From contig CACJOM010000001.1 in the NCBI GenBank assembly GCA_902595065.1, positions 387,463-451,462 of the forward strand: a stretch of DNA of 64,000 nt, given 5' to 3'. The DNA is from an uncultured SAR86 cluster bacterium. Lineage in GTDB: Bacteria > Pseudomonadota > Gammaproteobacteria > Magnimaribacterales > D2472. A program made the position numbers and the translations under genes. Positions 43,530 to 53,588 of the stretch are shown here, in pieces. The notes beneath the pieces were generated by a model. It was not told the origin of the DNA and did not search any database. It saw only the letters and a program-made list of their open reading frames with translations. Numbering within the stretch: position 1 is the first letter of the stretch; each line of letters opens with the position of its first letter.

Positions 43530-45358
43530 TACCCCTCCCATCCACAAGAACGTTCAGCATTTTTAATATCTAGCCAGTCCTTAAGTGGTTGATAATAGTT
43601 TAGCATTGATTTTCCGCTTAGCTCTCTAGTTCCGGTGAGGGCTTCCAATGCTGTTTGCCATTCTTTGCTTTGTCCCAAAGCTAACATTGCTCTTAATTTT
43701 TCTCCAGCAAGTTCATTGTCATATATTGAACATTCATGAAGAGGTCCCTCATACCCCATTTGATTGCAAAGAGACTCATGAAATTGGTATTGGAGGATTT
43801 TTGCTAAGTAGTATCTGGTATATGGTGTATTGCCAGGAATATGATATTTTGCTCCAGGATCAAATGCATCTTCATCTCGATCTCGTGGCGCCTCAATGCC
43901 TTGATAAGACTCTCTTAACTCCCACCAAGAGTTATTTAAATTCTCTGGAGCAGTCTCGCCTGTGAAAACTTTAGCCCTCCATTTATCTAGCATCAATGTC
44001 CAGGGCACAGAAACAACTCCGTCAAGTGCTTGCTGCATTAGTAAAGAGATTGGATCAGATTTTGCCTGCATAGCTTCTTCTGGAGTTACCAGACCAATTT
44101 TTTGAAGATAGTCTGGTGTAATTGATAACGTTAAAAGATCTCCAACAGCTTCGTGAAAACCATCATTCGCCCCGCTCTGAAAAATATCAGGTAAATGACT
44201 GTAGGCTTGATAATAAAAAATATGGCCTAGTTCATGATGAATTACTGAAAAATCTTCGGCATTTCTTTCAATGCACATTTTTATTCTTAAGTCATCAATA
44301 TCTGAATTGAGATCCCATGCTGATGCATGGCATACAACATTTCGATCCTGAGGCTTTATAAACAAAGATCTTTCCCAAAATGTATCTGACAAAGGTTCAA
44401 ATCCTAATGACACAAAAAAGTTTTCGGCAATTTCTACCATTTCAATTTCATCAATATCTTTTTCAGCAAGTATTTTAGTTAAATTGATTTCTGAATCAGC
44501 TTTGTTATTTTCAGGTTTATAAACAAGATCATAAATATTTGACCATGATTGCCCCCACATATTACCCAAGACATGTGCAGGCAAATTGCCAGTCTTGCTA
44601 ACAACTTCTTCACCGTAATGATTTGATAGCTCTTCACGAACATGACAATGTAAAGCATCGTAAAGAGGTTTTAGCTCATCCCATACGCGATCAGTTTCAT
44701 CTAAGAAATCATCTGCTGGCATGTCATACTGACTAAACCATAAATCTGAAAGACCCTCATAACCTAGATCATTGGCACCTTGGTTTCCAATTTCAACCAT
44801 TCGTATATACATGTCTTTCATGGGCTTGCCGATATTTCTCCAACCTTCCCATGCTTTTAAAAGCTCATTAGGGTCTCTAGAATTGTCAATGATGGCCTCA
44901 AATGCTTCTAAGTCATAACAATCATTATCTGCGAAACAATGCTCACCGGTACCATACATAGCATCCAATTCAGCGCTGATTGAAGAGATTTCTCCAGCCA
45001 ATTCCTCATTTAAAGGTGATGGCATGACAAATGAGCTTTTAATAAGATTGAGTTTTCTTCGATTTTCCTCAGAAACCTCGACATTATCAAAAGATGAGGC
45101 CTGTCGAGCTCTCTCTAATGCAAGCAATTGATACCTCTTCCCATAATCTGCAACTACTTTCTGAGAATCATAAGTGATAAAATTAGCGCCTATCCAATAA
45201 GCTGAGCTTACAATAGGACCAAGGGTTTTATCTTCAAGCTCAACTCTTTGAAGAAATGCTTCTGCATCAGATTCAGTCAGAGCATTGGGTTTTTGGCTTG
45301 AGCATGAGGAAAAAACTAGGATGGAGAAAAAAATAGTAGATAATAAAAATTTATACAT
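43529..45358 (-). CDS. M2-family (ACE-like) metallopeptidase lipoprotein
   Basis: A 609-residue peptidyl-dipeptidase of the angiotensin-converting enzyme family. A lipobox (LVFSSC, Cys19) indicates lipid anchoring to an outer or inner membrane facing the periplasm. The zinc site HHELGHIFYY is present with a downstream Glu in FHEAVGDLLTLS. Bacterial members trim dipeptides from peptides imported into the periplasm. It is co-directional and overlapped by the DUF1295 gene. Confidence 0.94.
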   Translation of the reverse strand: MYKFLLSTIFFSILVFSSCSSQKPNALTESDAEAFLQRVELEDKTLGPIVSSAYWIGANFITYDSQKVVADYGKRYQLLALERARQASSFDNVEVSEENRRKLNLIKSSFVMPSPLNEELAGEISSISAELDAMYGTGEHCFADNDCYDLEAFEAIIDNSRDPNELLKAWEGWRNIGKPMKDMYIRMVEIGNQGANDLGYEGLSDLWFSQYDMPADDFLDETDRVWDELKPLYDALHCHVREELSNHYGEEVVSKTGNLPAHVLGNMWGQSWSNIYDLVYKPENNKADSEINLTKILAEKDIDEIEMVEIAENFFVSLGFEPLSDTFWERSLFIKPQDRNVVCHASAWDLNSDIDDLRIKMCIERNAEDFSVIHHELGHIFYYQAYSHLPDIFQSGANDGFHEAVGDLLTLSITPDYLQKIGLVTPEEAMQAKSDPISLLMQQALDGVVSVPWTLMLDKWRAKVFTGETAPENLNNSWWELRESYQGIEAPRDRDEDAFDPGAKYHIPGNTPYTRYYLAKILQYQFHESLCNQMGYEGPLHECSIYDNELAGEKLRAMLALGQSKEWQTALEALTGTRELSGKSMLNYYQPLKDWLDIKNAERSCGWEG

Positions 45359-45397
45359 AAAACCCCTTCTTTAAACAATAAGAGAGTTAATCACACT

Positions 45398-45958
45398 ATG
45401 AAAATTTCAACAAGCCAATTTAGAAACGGTCTTAAAATTATCATTAATGATCAGCCGTGCTCAATTCTAGAACATGAATTTCACAAACCAGGTAAAGGAC
45501 AAGCAGTGATGAGGGTGAAGTTTAGAAACTTGATCACTGGTAAGGTAGTAGATAAAACATATAAATCAGGAGAATCTGTAGAAGAGGCAGATGTAATGAC
45601 GGTGGAAATGAGCTATCTGTATTCAGATGGAGAACAATGGCATTTTATGAATTCTTCTACCTATGAGCAGATTGAGATTAATAAAGATGTTGTAGGCGAT
45701 GCAAAGAAATGGATTATTGGCCAAGAAAACTGTGAGGTCGTTATTTGGAATGATGAGCCTATTTCAGTTGAAGCGCCTCCATTTGTAGAATTGAATATTG
45801 CAAAATCAGATCCTGGAATCAAGGGAGATACCGTCTCTGGCGCCACAAAACCTGCTGAGCTAGAAACTGGAGTAACCATCCAGGTTCCCCTGTTCGTTGA
45901 AGAGGGAGAAAAAATCAAAGTGGATACAAGATCTGGTGAGTATTCGGGGCGCGTTTAA
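45398..45958 (+). CDS. efp: Elongation factor P
   Basis: EF-P relieves ribosome stalling at proline runs. The 186-residue protein has the KOW-like domain with the tip lysine K33 in HKPGKGQA, the target of beta-lysylation in enterobacteria, and the C-terminal OB domain with GDTVSGATKPAELETGVTIQVPLF. epmA and epmB are not nearby. It ends 3 bp before argS. Confidence 0.97.
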   Translation: MKISTSQFRNGLKIIINDQPCSILEHEFHKPGKGQAVMRVKFRNLITGKVVDKTYKSGESVEEADVMTVEMSYLYSDGEQWHFMNSSTYEQIEINKDVVGDAKKWIIGQENCEVVIWNDEPISVEAPPFVELNIAKSDPGIKGDTVSGATKPAELETGVTIQVPLFVEEGEKIKVDTRSGEYSGRV

Positions 45959-45961
45959 ACT

Positions 45962-47692
45962 TTGTATAATCAAATATTATCTTCGTTAAATGAATTTGTT
46001 GATAACGATCTGTCTTTTGGCTCTGATCAAAAGAAAACTTTATTAAATAAACATAAGCTAACCCTCACAGACTCTCTCCAAAAGGGCCATTGGACTACAA
46101 ATCTTTGCTTGATTGCATCAAATCTTATAAAGACAAATCCTCGAGATATAGCTTCAGCGCTAATACTTAGACTAGAAAGCAAGCCTGAAATTGAAAAGGT
46201 TGAATTAGCAGGTCCTGGTTTCGTAAATATATTTTTAACCAGAGAGGCATTTTTTAACCAATTAGATGATGCTTACAATAATCCAAATTCTTTTGTTGGG
46301 TCCTCCCGCTCTCCCAAGGAAAAAATACAAATAGAGTTTGTATCAGCCAACCCAACTGGTCCATTACATGTGGGTCACGGACGTGGTGCTGCCTATGGGG
46401 ATGCAATTGGTCGAATCTTACAGCGACTCGGCCATGAAGTATCTAGAGAATATTATGTAAATGATGCAGGTAGGCAAATTGATATTTTGGCTTGCAGCAT
46501 CTTTTTAAGAAAGTTTGAGTTTTTTGATGATGATGCCTTTCCGGGCTCTGCATATAAGGGATCATATATTTTAGATATTGCCGAGACTTTGGAAATTGAC
46601 CTTGTTTTAACTCAAGAAGAAAAAGAAGTATTAATAGATAATCTGCCAGACAATGACGAAGAAAAAATAGATGAGCTAATCAAGCGCATTAAAACATTTG
46701 ATTCAAATAACTGGTCACTTTTAAGAGACTTTGGTCTAGGTTACGTAATTAAATCTATAAAAAAAGATCTAACTGAATTTAAAGTTATTTTTGACAATTG
46801 GTTTTACGAATCTTCCTTGGGAGAACTTGCAGACAAAAAATCTGAAATCTCTCTGGCGCTCAATCAAGTTAAAAAAGAGCATGCCTATGAAAAAGATGGA
46901 GCTGTGTGGCTAGAGTCTACTAAATTTGGTGATGATAAAGATCGTGTCATCATTAGAGACGATGGGAGAGGTACTTATCTATCAGCTGACTTGGCTTATC
47001 ACAGAAACAAATTAGATAGGGGTTTTGATACCATTATAAACGTTTGGGGCTCGGATCATCATGGCTATATTAGGAGAATTGAAGCAACCATTGAGGCTAT
47101 GGGTTACAGCAAGAAACAGATGAAGGTCCAGCTTGTTCAATTCGCAAACCTTTTTGAAAATGGGTCTAAGGTTAAAATGTCTACTAGAAGTGGTAATTTT
47201 TATACACTGAAACAATTGATAGATGATATTGGGTCTGATGCATCAAGATTCTACTACTTATCCAAACAAGCTGATCAACATCTAGATTTTGATATTGGAA
47301 TTGCTAGATCTAATTCTAAAGATAATCTTTATTATTATGTCCAATATGCACACGCCAGAATTTGTTCCTTAGAGAAAAAGTATCTGGAGTCAGGAAAGAT
47401 TTTACCTAGTAAATTTAATAATGCTAATTTCGATGATTGCGATAAGCTTCTTCAAATGGCTTTAGGTGCACAATTTATAATTAAGAGCGCCGGTGACAAT
47501 TTACAGCCCCATCTTATCGTTTACTATCTTAGAGATATAGCACAAAGTTTCCATCAGTTTTATAACAACGTAAATATTCTTAATGCCGAAGAATTGGAAC
47601 AAAATAATATTTTACGAGCTTTAATGATTGTTAAATCTGTTATAGCTTCTTGTTTAGAATTATTAGGCATTGAGCCTTTAGAAAAGATGTAA
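45962..47692 (+). CDS. argS: Arginyl-tRNA synthetase
   Basis: A 576-residue class I synthetase. The N-terminal tRNA-recognition domain is followed by the HIGH-type motif PTGPLHVGHGRGAAYGD, a WGSDHHGYIRRIE block, KMSTRSGNFYTL (KMSKS-like) and an anticodon-binding helical C-terminus. TTG at 45962 is the probable start. The next gene, a SPOR protein, follows argS in many gammaproteobacteria. Confidence 0.97.
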   Translation: MYNQILSSLNEFVDNDLSFGSDQKKTLLNKHKLTLTDSLQKGHWTTNLCLIASNLIKTNPRDIASALILRLESKPEIEKVELAGPGFVNIFLTREAFFNQLDDAYNNPNSFVGSSRSPKEKIQIEFVSANPTGPLHVGHGRGAAYGDAIGRILQRLGHEVSREYYVNDAGRQIDILACSIFLRKFEFFDDDAFPGSAYKGSYILDIAETLEIDLVLTQEEKEVLIDNLPDNDEEKIDELIKRIKTFDSNNWSLLRDFGLGYVIKSIKKDLTEFKVIFDNWFYESSLGELADKKSEISLALNQVKKEHAYEKDGAVWLESTKFGDDKDRVIIRDDGRGTYLSADLAYHRNKLDRGFDTIINVWGSDHHGYIRRIEATIEAMGYSKKQMKVQLVQFANLFENGSKVKMSTRSGNFYTLKQLIDDIGSDASRFYYLSKQADQHLDFDIGIARSNSKDNLYYYVQYAHARICSLEKKYLESGKILPSKFNNANFDDCDKLLQMALGAQFIIKSAGDNLQPHLIVYYLRDIAQSFHQFYNNVNILNAEELEQNNILRALMIVKSVIASCLELLGIEPLEKM

Positions 47693-47697
47693 TTAAT

Positions 47698-48234
47698 GTG
47701 AAAGATTTTGCTAAAAAACATCCTATAAATAAGTCAAAGACAAAGAGAGTAAGGCCAGCTTTACGAGCAAAAAGAGAGCTTAATCAGCCGCTAAAAATAA
47801 AGCACTTGTTTATCATTGCTTCTTTGAGCGCTCTATTTTTGCTCGCATCAAACATCATACTGCAAACTGACGTTGTCAACATTAGGGGCAATGTAAGCAA
47901 TCCAACGGTAGAATTTTTATATCCTATAGATTTAGCCAATGATACTGTTCTCATCGATCTTGAGGGAATAGTAGTTGAAGAGGATTGTGAATATTTAGTG
48001 CAAATCGAATCCTATGGGAGAAGAATATATGCTCAGGAGCAACTGAGTTCTTTATTATCATTAGGCTTAGAATCCTATGTTGAAAAAACATTTAGCTCCA
48101 AGCAACCAGACAAACCATTATTCAGGGTTATGTCAGGCCCATATTTTAATAAATCGCAAGTAAATAATGCTAGGGAGCTTCTTATGAAAAATGGTAGGCA
48201 GCCTCTTATATATAAAAAATGCACAAAGGCCTAG
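47698..48234 (+). CDS. SPOR-domain membrane protein, FtsN-like
   Basis: A 178-residue protein with a basic cytoplasmic N-terminus (KKHPINKSKTKRVRPALRAK), one membrane helix (about 37-56) and a C-terminal SPOR-like domain (EYLVQIESYGRR...LFRVMSGPYFNKSQVNNARELL) which binds denuded septal peptidoglycan. A short linker and size differ from E. coli FtsN (319). The position after argS matches FtsN-like genes in Pseudomonas. Starts at GTG 47698. Confidence 0.85.
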   Translation: MKDFAKKHPINKSKTKRVRPALRAKRELNQPLKIKHLFIIASLSALFLLASNIILQTDVVNIRGNVSNPTVEFLYPIDLANDTVLIDLEGIVVEEDCEYLVQIESYGRRIYAQEQLSSLLSLGLESYVEKTFSSKQPDKPLFRVMSGPYFNKSQVNNARELLMKNGRQPLIYKKCTKA

Positions 48235-48905
48235 TAGATAGATTCGGAGATATCTCAAACAAGATTCAAGTAGCTTGCCAACAAGCTCAACGATCTGAGG
48301 AAGAAATAAAATTAGTTGCTGTATCTAAACTGCAGCCTGTTAGTGTGATCGAGAAAGCTTATGCGCTTGGAATAAATAATTTTGGAGAAAATTATGCACA
48401 AGAATTAGCTGAAAAATCTTCAGCATGCCCAAGTGATATTATTTGGCATTTTATAGGCCCCATTCAATCCAACAAAATAAACCTAATTGCGAAACATGCT
48501 AGTTGGGTGCACTCAATAGATAGAGAAAAAGTTGCAAAAAAACTCAATGATGCCTTAGAGGTTGAAGGTAAAAAAATCCATGCTTTAATTCAAGTTAATA
48601 TTGATAGAGAAGAATCTAAATCAGGCGTTCTCCCCGAACAAGCAATTGATTTTGCTAGCAGCCTAATTGCTCATTATCCAAACTTAATACTAGAAGGTTT
48701 AATGTTTATGCCTAAGATAAATGCATCTAAAAAAGCTAAAATGAATACTATGAAAAAAATAATAGACCTACAAAAATCGCTATTGTCAAAAATTCCTTCA
48801 TGTACACACTTGTCTCTAGGAACATCTAACGACTTCGAAGAATCTATCTTAAAAGGCTCAACAATACTTAGAATTGGCGAAAGCTTATTGGGTAAAAGAT
48901 CATGA
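48219..48905 (+). CDS. yggS: PLP homeostasis protein (YggS/PROSC family)
   Basis: A 228-residue fold-type III PLP-binding protein involved in PLP and amino acid homeostasis. The PLP Lys is in VAVSKLQP, followed by FGENYAQELAEK, WHFIGPIQSNK and the C-terminal LSLGTSNDFEESI..GSTILRIGESLLG. It overlaps the SPOR gene by 16 bp and proC by 4 bp, the common yggS-proC-yggT order. Confidence 0.96.
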   Translation: MHKGLVDRFGDISNKIQVACQQAQRSEEEIKLVAVSKLQPVSVIEKAYALGINNFGENYAQELAEKSSACPSDIIWHFIGPIQSNKINLIAKHASWVHSIDREKVAKKLNDALEVEGKKIHALIQVNIDREESKSGVLPEQAIDFASSLIAHYPNLILEGLMFMPKINASKKAKMNTMKKIIDLQKSLLSKIPSCTHLSLGTSNDFEESILKGSTILRIGESLLGKRS

Positions 48906-49687
48906 AAATTTGTTTTCTAGGATGTGGGAATATTGCCCAAGCAATTATTGATGGGCTTTTAAAAAGTGGCATTTCTTCAGCTGATATTGCTTGCATTGAA
49001 AGAAATCAGCAAAGAATCGAAGCGCTAACAAAACAAAATCTCCAAATAATTGAATTAGAAAATTTAGCTACAATGAATTTTGATTTAATTGTGCTAGCAG
49101 TAAAACCAAAGGATGCTTTGAGCGCCGAACAAACGATTTTCAAGATGGTACCAAGAACAGCTATTTTAACTGTGGTTGCAGGACTTAATATAGAAAAGTA
49201 CTCACAACCCAATGAAATAATACGCGCAATGCCAAATACAGCATGCGCTTTTGGAAAGGGCGTGACAGCAATCTATGCAGCAAATCAAAACTCAGCAGGA
49301 TTTAATGCAGCAAAAAAATTATTTAACAAAGTTGGACATGTTGTAACACTTCAAGATGAGGGTGAAATGCATAGATTTACCAGTATTATTGGGAGTGGCC
49401 AAGCTTTTCTTTTTCAAGTATTAAATACCTATCTTCAAGAATTAGAAAAAATTACAACCTCCGATCAAGCAGCTACTAAATCAATGTTTCTAGACTTTAT
49501 CACTAGCTTGGGCGATTCATTTTCTCAAGAAGAGAATTTTGAAAGGTTAATAAATAAGATAAAATCTCCGGGAGGCACAACTCAGGCTGGATTAGAGTCT
49601 CTTAAAATGAATAACCTCGATAAAGTTTTACAAGACGCCTTCCAAGCTGCTGAAGATAGATCAATTGAGATTAGTAATGAGCAATAA
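48902..49687 (+). CDS. proC: Pyrroline-5-carboxylate reductase
   Basis: Final step of proline synthesis, NAD(P)H dependent. The 261-residue protein has the Rossmann motif FLGCGNIAQAII, VLAVKPKD, IIRAMPNTACAFGKGVTAIY and the C-terminal SPGGTTQAGLESL signature. Overlap with yggS (ATGA) supports co-transcription. Confidence 0.96.
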   Translation: MKICFLGCGNIAQAIIDGLLKSGISSADIACIERNQQRIEALTKQNLQIIELENLATMNFDLIVLAVKPKDALSAEQTIFKMVPRTAILTVVAGLNIEKYSQPNEIIRAMPNTACAFGKGVTAIYAANQNSAGFNAAKKLFNKVGHVVTLQDEGEMHRFTSIIGSGQAFLFQVLNTYLQELEKITTSDQAATKSMFLDFITSLGDSFSQEENFERLINKIKSPGGTTQAGLESLKMNNLDKVLQDAFQAAEDRSIEISNEQ

Positions 49688-49707
49688 GAAACAACCCTTT
49701 AATATAT

Positions 49708-50223
49708 ATGACTAGTGTAATAGCAATAATTTTAGGGTTTGCCAGCTATGCATTTGTCATCCTATCAGTGTTTCGGCTTTTTCGTGTTAACTATTTCAAT
49801 CCTATAGTTAAAATATTTGCGACCTATCTTGAACCAATTTCAAAAAATCTTTTCTTCTTCTTGCCACCTTTATTTGCAGCAATTACTTTTGCCCTAGTAT
49901 TAAAGTTTGCTTCTTTTTATCTTGCCTACTCCTCTGGCTATGAAACCCTAACACTTTTTTATATCTCTGTGATGGATGTCTTGAATTCTGGATTTAGAAT
50001 ATTATTTTATTGTGTTATTGGTTCTGTGGTTTTAAGCTGGATCGCCCCTGAAAACAACCATCCTTTGTTACAAATTATTGAAGAAATTTCTGCAGGCATA
50101 TTAAGTCCTGTGAGAAAATTTATGCCACCTATGGGCGGTCTAGATTTTACTCCTATTATTGGGCTGCTTGTACTGAATCTCATCAATACCTCGTTAGTAA
50201 AAATAATTAGCTCCTTGGCATGA
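49708..50223 (+). CDS. yggT: YggT-family membrane protein
   Basis: A 171-residue protein made of two YggT repeats. The repeats have the SWI..N P-like motif, here VVLSWIAPENNHPLLQIIEEISAGILSPVRKFMPPMGGLDFTPII in the second repeat. Family function is unclear; roles in osmotic stress, cell division or membrane protein handling have been suggested. It shares a 4-bp overlap with metX. Confidence 0.92.
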   Translation: MTSVIAIILGFASYAFVILSVFRLFRVNYFNPIVKIFATYLEPISKNLFFFLPPLFAAITFALVLKFASFYLAYSSGYETLTLFYISVMDVLNSGFRILFYCVIGSVVLSWIAPENNHPLLQIIEEISAGILSPVRKFMPPMGGLDFTPIIGLLVLNLINTSLVKIISSLA

Positions 50224-51320
50224 AAACTGTTTCAAAAAAAATATCTTTTGCAGACTCTTTGACTCTTCAGTCTGGTCAGATTCTATCTGGATTTGAAATA
50301 ATGACTGAAACCTATGGCGAGCTTAACCCAGACAAAACCAATGCAGTTTTAGTATGTCATGCTTTCTCTGGCAATCATCATGCAGCTGGCATCAAAGATG
50401 GGGAGAAAAAACCTGGTTGGTGGGATGAAATAATTGGAGATGGTAAAACAATTGATACAGAAAAATTTTTTGTTGTATCTCTCAATAATCTTGGTGGCTG
50501 CCATGGATCGTCTGGTCCTACTTCGATTTCTTCTGAATCAGGTCAACCATATGGAGCAAATTTTCCAGAAATATCAGTAAGTGATTGGGTTGAAGCTCAA
50601 AAATTACTAGCTGACCATTTTGAAATTAACTGCTGGGAGATGGTTGCTGGTGGAAGTTTAGGTGGAATGCAAGCTCTTCAATGGACGATTTCATATCCTG
50701 AAAGAGTTAAAAAAGCTGCGATTATTGCTGCTTCTTCAAAAATAAGCACTCAAAATATTGCACTAAACGAGGTTGCTAGAGAAATAATTAGAAAGGATGA
50801 AGATTTTCATAATGGAAATTATCTCGCTAAAGGCAGGTCACCCAAAAAAGGCTTAAAAGCAGCAAGGATGCTTGGCCACATAACCTATCTATCTGAATCC
50901 AATATGAGAGAAAGGTTTGGAAGAAAACTGCAAGATCCTGAAAATAAAATGGATGCGGATGTAAATTATGAGGTTGAAAATTATCTGCAATACAAAGGGG
51001 AGCAATTTGCTAAAACTTTTGATGCAAATAGCTATATCCTGATGACCAAAGCTATGGATAGTTTTGATCCAGCAAAAGATTTTGATAATGATTTGGTGAA
51101 ATGTCTTCAAAATGTTAAAGCCAGGCTGCTGATTGCATCTTTTAATTCAGATTGGCTTTTTCCAAAAGAGTATGGTCTAGAGATACAAATGTCCGCTATT
51201 AAGGCAGGTATAGATAGTGCCTACATTGAACTTGAGGGAGATTATGGTCATGATAGTTTTCTTTTTTATTCTGATCAGTATGCTGATGCGCTTAAAAATT
51301 TTTTAAATTCAAATGGATAG
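50220..51320 (+). CDS. metX: Homoserine O-acyltransferase (MetX)
   Basis: MetX activates homoserine for methionine synthesis. The 366-residue alpha/beta hydrolase has the nucleophile elbow GGSLGGMQALQW, LNNLGGCHGSSGPTS, VLVCHAFSGNHH near residue 43-54, and the late catalytic His in YGHDSFLF. In gammaproteobacteria metX-metW pairs usually use succinyl-CoA although the fold is acetyltransferase-like; acyl donor is not decided by sequence here. It overlaps metW by 8 bp. Confidence 0.94.
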   Translation: MKTVSKKISFADSLTLQSGQILSGFEIMTETYGELNPDKTNAVLVCHAFSGNHHAAGIKDGEKKPGWWDEIIGDGKTIDTEKFFVVSLNNLGGCHGSSGPTSISSESGQPYGANFPEISVSDWVEAQKLLADHFEINCWEMVAGGSLGGMQALQWTISYPERVKKAAIIAASSKISTQNIALNEVAREIIRKDEDFHNGNYLAKGRSPKKGLKAARMLGHITYLSESNMRERFGRKLQDPENKMDADVNYEVENYLQYKGEQFAKTFDANSYILMTKAMDSFDPAKDFDNDLVKCLQNVKARLLIASFNSDWLFPKEYGLEIQMSAIKAGIDSAYIELEGDYGHDSFLFYSDQYADALKNFLNSNG

Positions 51321-51900
51321 TCAGCTTCAATCAATCGTTCTAAATTGGATACCTGATCAATCTAAGGTTGTGGACTTTGGATGTGGGGATGGCACTCTGC
51401 TAAAAATATTAGGTGAAAAGAAATCTGTTATAGGTTATGGGGTTGAGAATGACCCTGAGAAAATAAATGCCTGCATCATCAATGGTGTTTCTGTGATTCA
51501 ACAAGACATTGATGCTGGTATCCAGAACTATAAAGGCATGGGCTTTGATGTTGCAGTGATGGCTAGCTCTATTCAATGCTTAAGAAAACCTCGGGATGCA
51601 ATGAGGAATATCTTAAAAGTTGCTAATGAGTGCGTAATTACATTGCCAAATTTTGGAAACTGGGAACTTAGATTAGGTATATTAAATGGTAAGATGCCCT
51701 CTTCGACTCAACTTCCAGCAAAATGGTATGAAACAAAGAATCTTCATCTTTGCACAATTGCAGATTTTGAGGAGTTATGTGGCGAAGAGTCTTTTACAAT
51801 TAAAAAGAAAGTTTATCTAAATCGTCGAGGAACTTCTTCATGGCTAGCTAATACTTTTCCTAACTTATTTGCTGCTCAAGCAGTCTATCTCATTGGCTGA
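51313..51900 (+). CDS. metW: Methionine biosynthesis protein MetW
   Basis: A 195-residue SAM-dependent methyltransferase-fold protein. Motif I is VVDFGCGDGTLLKIL near 19-32 and the family block NECVITLPNFGNWELRLGILNGKMP, then LPAKWYETKNLHLCTIADFEELC. MetW partners MetX in the succinyl/acetyl homoserine step. Its last 8 bp overlap rdgB. Confidence 0.95.
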   Translation: MDSQLQSIVLNWIPDQSKVVDFGCGDGTLLKILGEKKSVIGYGVENDPEKINACIINGVSVIQQDIDAGIQNYKGMGFDVAVMASSIQCLRKPRDAMRNILKVANECVITLPNFGNWELRLGILNGKMPSSTQLPAKWYETKNLHLCTIADFEELCGEESFTIKKKVYLNRRGTSSWLANTFPNLFAAQAVYLIG

Positions 51901-52498
51901 CCAATCAACCATTGTTGTTGCAACTAATAACCCTGGCAAGTTAAAAGAATTTGCTCTGCTACTACCGAACTATAAAATAATCTCACAAAGCTCTTTGGGA
52001 ATAACTCCTGAGGAGGAACTAGGTGAGACATTCTTTGAAAATAGCCTTCAGAAAGCTCGAGTGGCAAATGCAACCTCTGGCAAATTGTCACTTGGTGATG
52101 ATTCAGGTTTAATTGTTCCTGCCTTAAATAATTTGCCGGGTTTACGCTCAGCTAGATATGCTCATGAATGTGCAACCGATGAGGAAAATAGGCTATTCCT
52201 TAAACAAGAACTTGAAAAACTTGAATTAAATCATGCAAAGGCATATTTTGTATGCGTGCTGGTTTTGGTAAAAACTTCAGCAGATCCATTCCCGCTTATT
52301 GCAACTGGACTATTGGAAGGCTCAGTAAAAACAACGATGACTGGAACCAATGGGTTTGGATATGATCCTATGTTCTATCCTAAAGGAAGTGATTTATCCT
52401 TGGGAGAAATGGGTGCAGATGAAAAGGCATTACTAAGTCACAGAGGAAAAGCCATTCAAATTTTAAAAAGAAAAATTGAAGGATTCGCTTCTGAATAA
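51893..52498 (+). CDS. rdgB: dITP/XTP pyrophosphatase
   Basis: RdgB cleans the nucleotide pool of dITP, XTP and other damaged purine triphosphates. From the TTG at 51893 the protein has 201 residues: IVVATNNPGKLKEFALLL with the substrate-binding TNN-K, LGDDSGLIVPALNNLPGLRSARYA, TNGFGYDPMFYPKG, and the C-terminal LSHRGKAIQIL. The open frame begins at 51869 but those residues lie inside metW and are not RdgB-like. Confidence 0.95.
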   Translation: MADQSTIVVATNNPGKLKEFALLLPNYKIISQSSLGITPEEELGETFFENSLQKARVANATSGKLSLGDDSGLIVPALNNLPGLRSARYAHECATDEENRLFLKQELEKLELNHAKAYFVCVLVLVKTSADPFPLIATGLLEGSVKTTMTGTNGFGYDPMFYPKGSDLSLGEMGADEKALLSHRGKAIQILKRKIEGFASE

Positions 52499-53588
52499 TA
52501 CTCCTCTCAGTCTTTATATTCATCTGCCCTGGTGTGAAACTCAGTGCCCCTATTGTGATTTTTCTATCACCACTGATCCTGTTAATGGGAATGATGCAAA
52601 ATTGGCAGAAGCTATTATTAAAGACATTAGCCAATCCAATCATCTAATAGCTGGCAGAAAATTTAAAACCGTTTATTTTGGCGGCGGCACTCCGTCTCTT
52701 GCTTCCACTGAATCAATCAAATATATATTAGATTCAATTAAAGATAAGTTTTCATCCACAGAAATAGAAATAACTTTAGAAATGAACCCTAATAATGTGT
52801 CTAATGATAAAGTTGATGAATTGTTATTTGCAGGCATCAATCGAATCTCGTTAGGCGTCCAAAGTTACAACAATCAAGAGTTGCAAGCATTGGGACGCAG
52901 TCACAATAAAGAATCTGCAATTCAGGCAACTAAAGCGCTTAAGGGAATCAACTCCACCATTGACTTAATGTATGGCATTGAAAAACAAACATCAGAATCA
53001 TTTACTAAAAGCTTAGAAAAAGTTATTCAAGCAGAAGTTAATCATCTATCTTTGTACCAATTAGCAATCGAGCCAAATACTATTTTTTATAAAAAAGAAC
53101 TTTTGCTCCCCGATGAAAAGGAGATTGAAAAAATTGAACGTGTTGCAAAAGATCTGCTGGAAAAAAATGGATACAAGCAATATGAAGTTTCCTCTTGGGC
53201 AAAGCCGGGCTTCGAAAGCCAACATAATTTAAATTATTGGCAGTTTGGTGATTTTTTGGGAGTAGGCCCAGGCTCACATAGCAAAATCTCAAATGAGCAA
53301 GAAATTATAAGATACAGAAAAATTAAGCCCTTAGAGGGATACATAAAAAATCAAAGATCAACTGACCTGAGGGCTATCTGCGATAATGAACTTGATATGG
53401 ATCTTGCCATGAATTTATTGAGAATTAAGAATGGCCTGGAGAAAAAAGACTTAACCATTAGCTTACCTGAGAGCTTCTTAGAAAAATATCAAAAAGGTGT
53501 TGATGAGGGATTGCTGTTAAAAAATAAGATTGGGGCCACTAAAAGAGGTTATAAATTCCTCAATGAAACCATACAATTATTTTTTTAG
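52476..53588 (+). CDS. hemW: HemW, radical SAM heme chaperone
   Basis: HemW is related to coproporphyrinogen III oxidase HemN but acts as a heme chaperone. The 370-residue protein has LYIHLPWCETQCPYCDFSIT with the CxxxCxxC [4Fe-4S] motif, FGGGTPSL, and RISLGVQSYNNQELQALGRSH. The CxxxC-x-x-C fourth cysteine of HemN-type active enzymes is not seen, in line with HemW. TTG 52476 is the presumed start and overlaps rdgB. A 12-bp overlap with convergent trmB is present. Confidence 0.93.
   Translation: MKDSLLNNTPLSLYIHLPWCETQCPYCDFSITTDPVNGNDAKLAEAIIKDISQSNHLIAGRKFKTVYFGGGTPSLASTESIKYILDSIKDKFSSTEIEITLEMNPNNVSNDKVDELLFAGINRISLGVQSYNNQELQALGRSHNKESAIQATKALKGINSTIDLMYGIEKQTSESFTKSLEKVIQAEVNHLSLYQLAIEPNTIFYKKELLLPDEKEIEKIERVAKDLLEKNGYKQYEVSSWAKPGFESQHNLNYWQFGDFLGVGPGSHSKISNEQEIIRYRKIKPLEGYIKNQRSTDLRAICDNELDMDLAMNLLRIKNGLEKKDLTISLPESFLEKYQKGVDEGLLLKNKIGATKRGYKFLNETIQLFF

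Noticed and set aside
49688-50219. SAM riboswitch or other leader controlling metX
   Set aside because: metX overlaps yggT by 4 bp, so no leader exists, and no aptamer-like sequence was seen upstream of the run.
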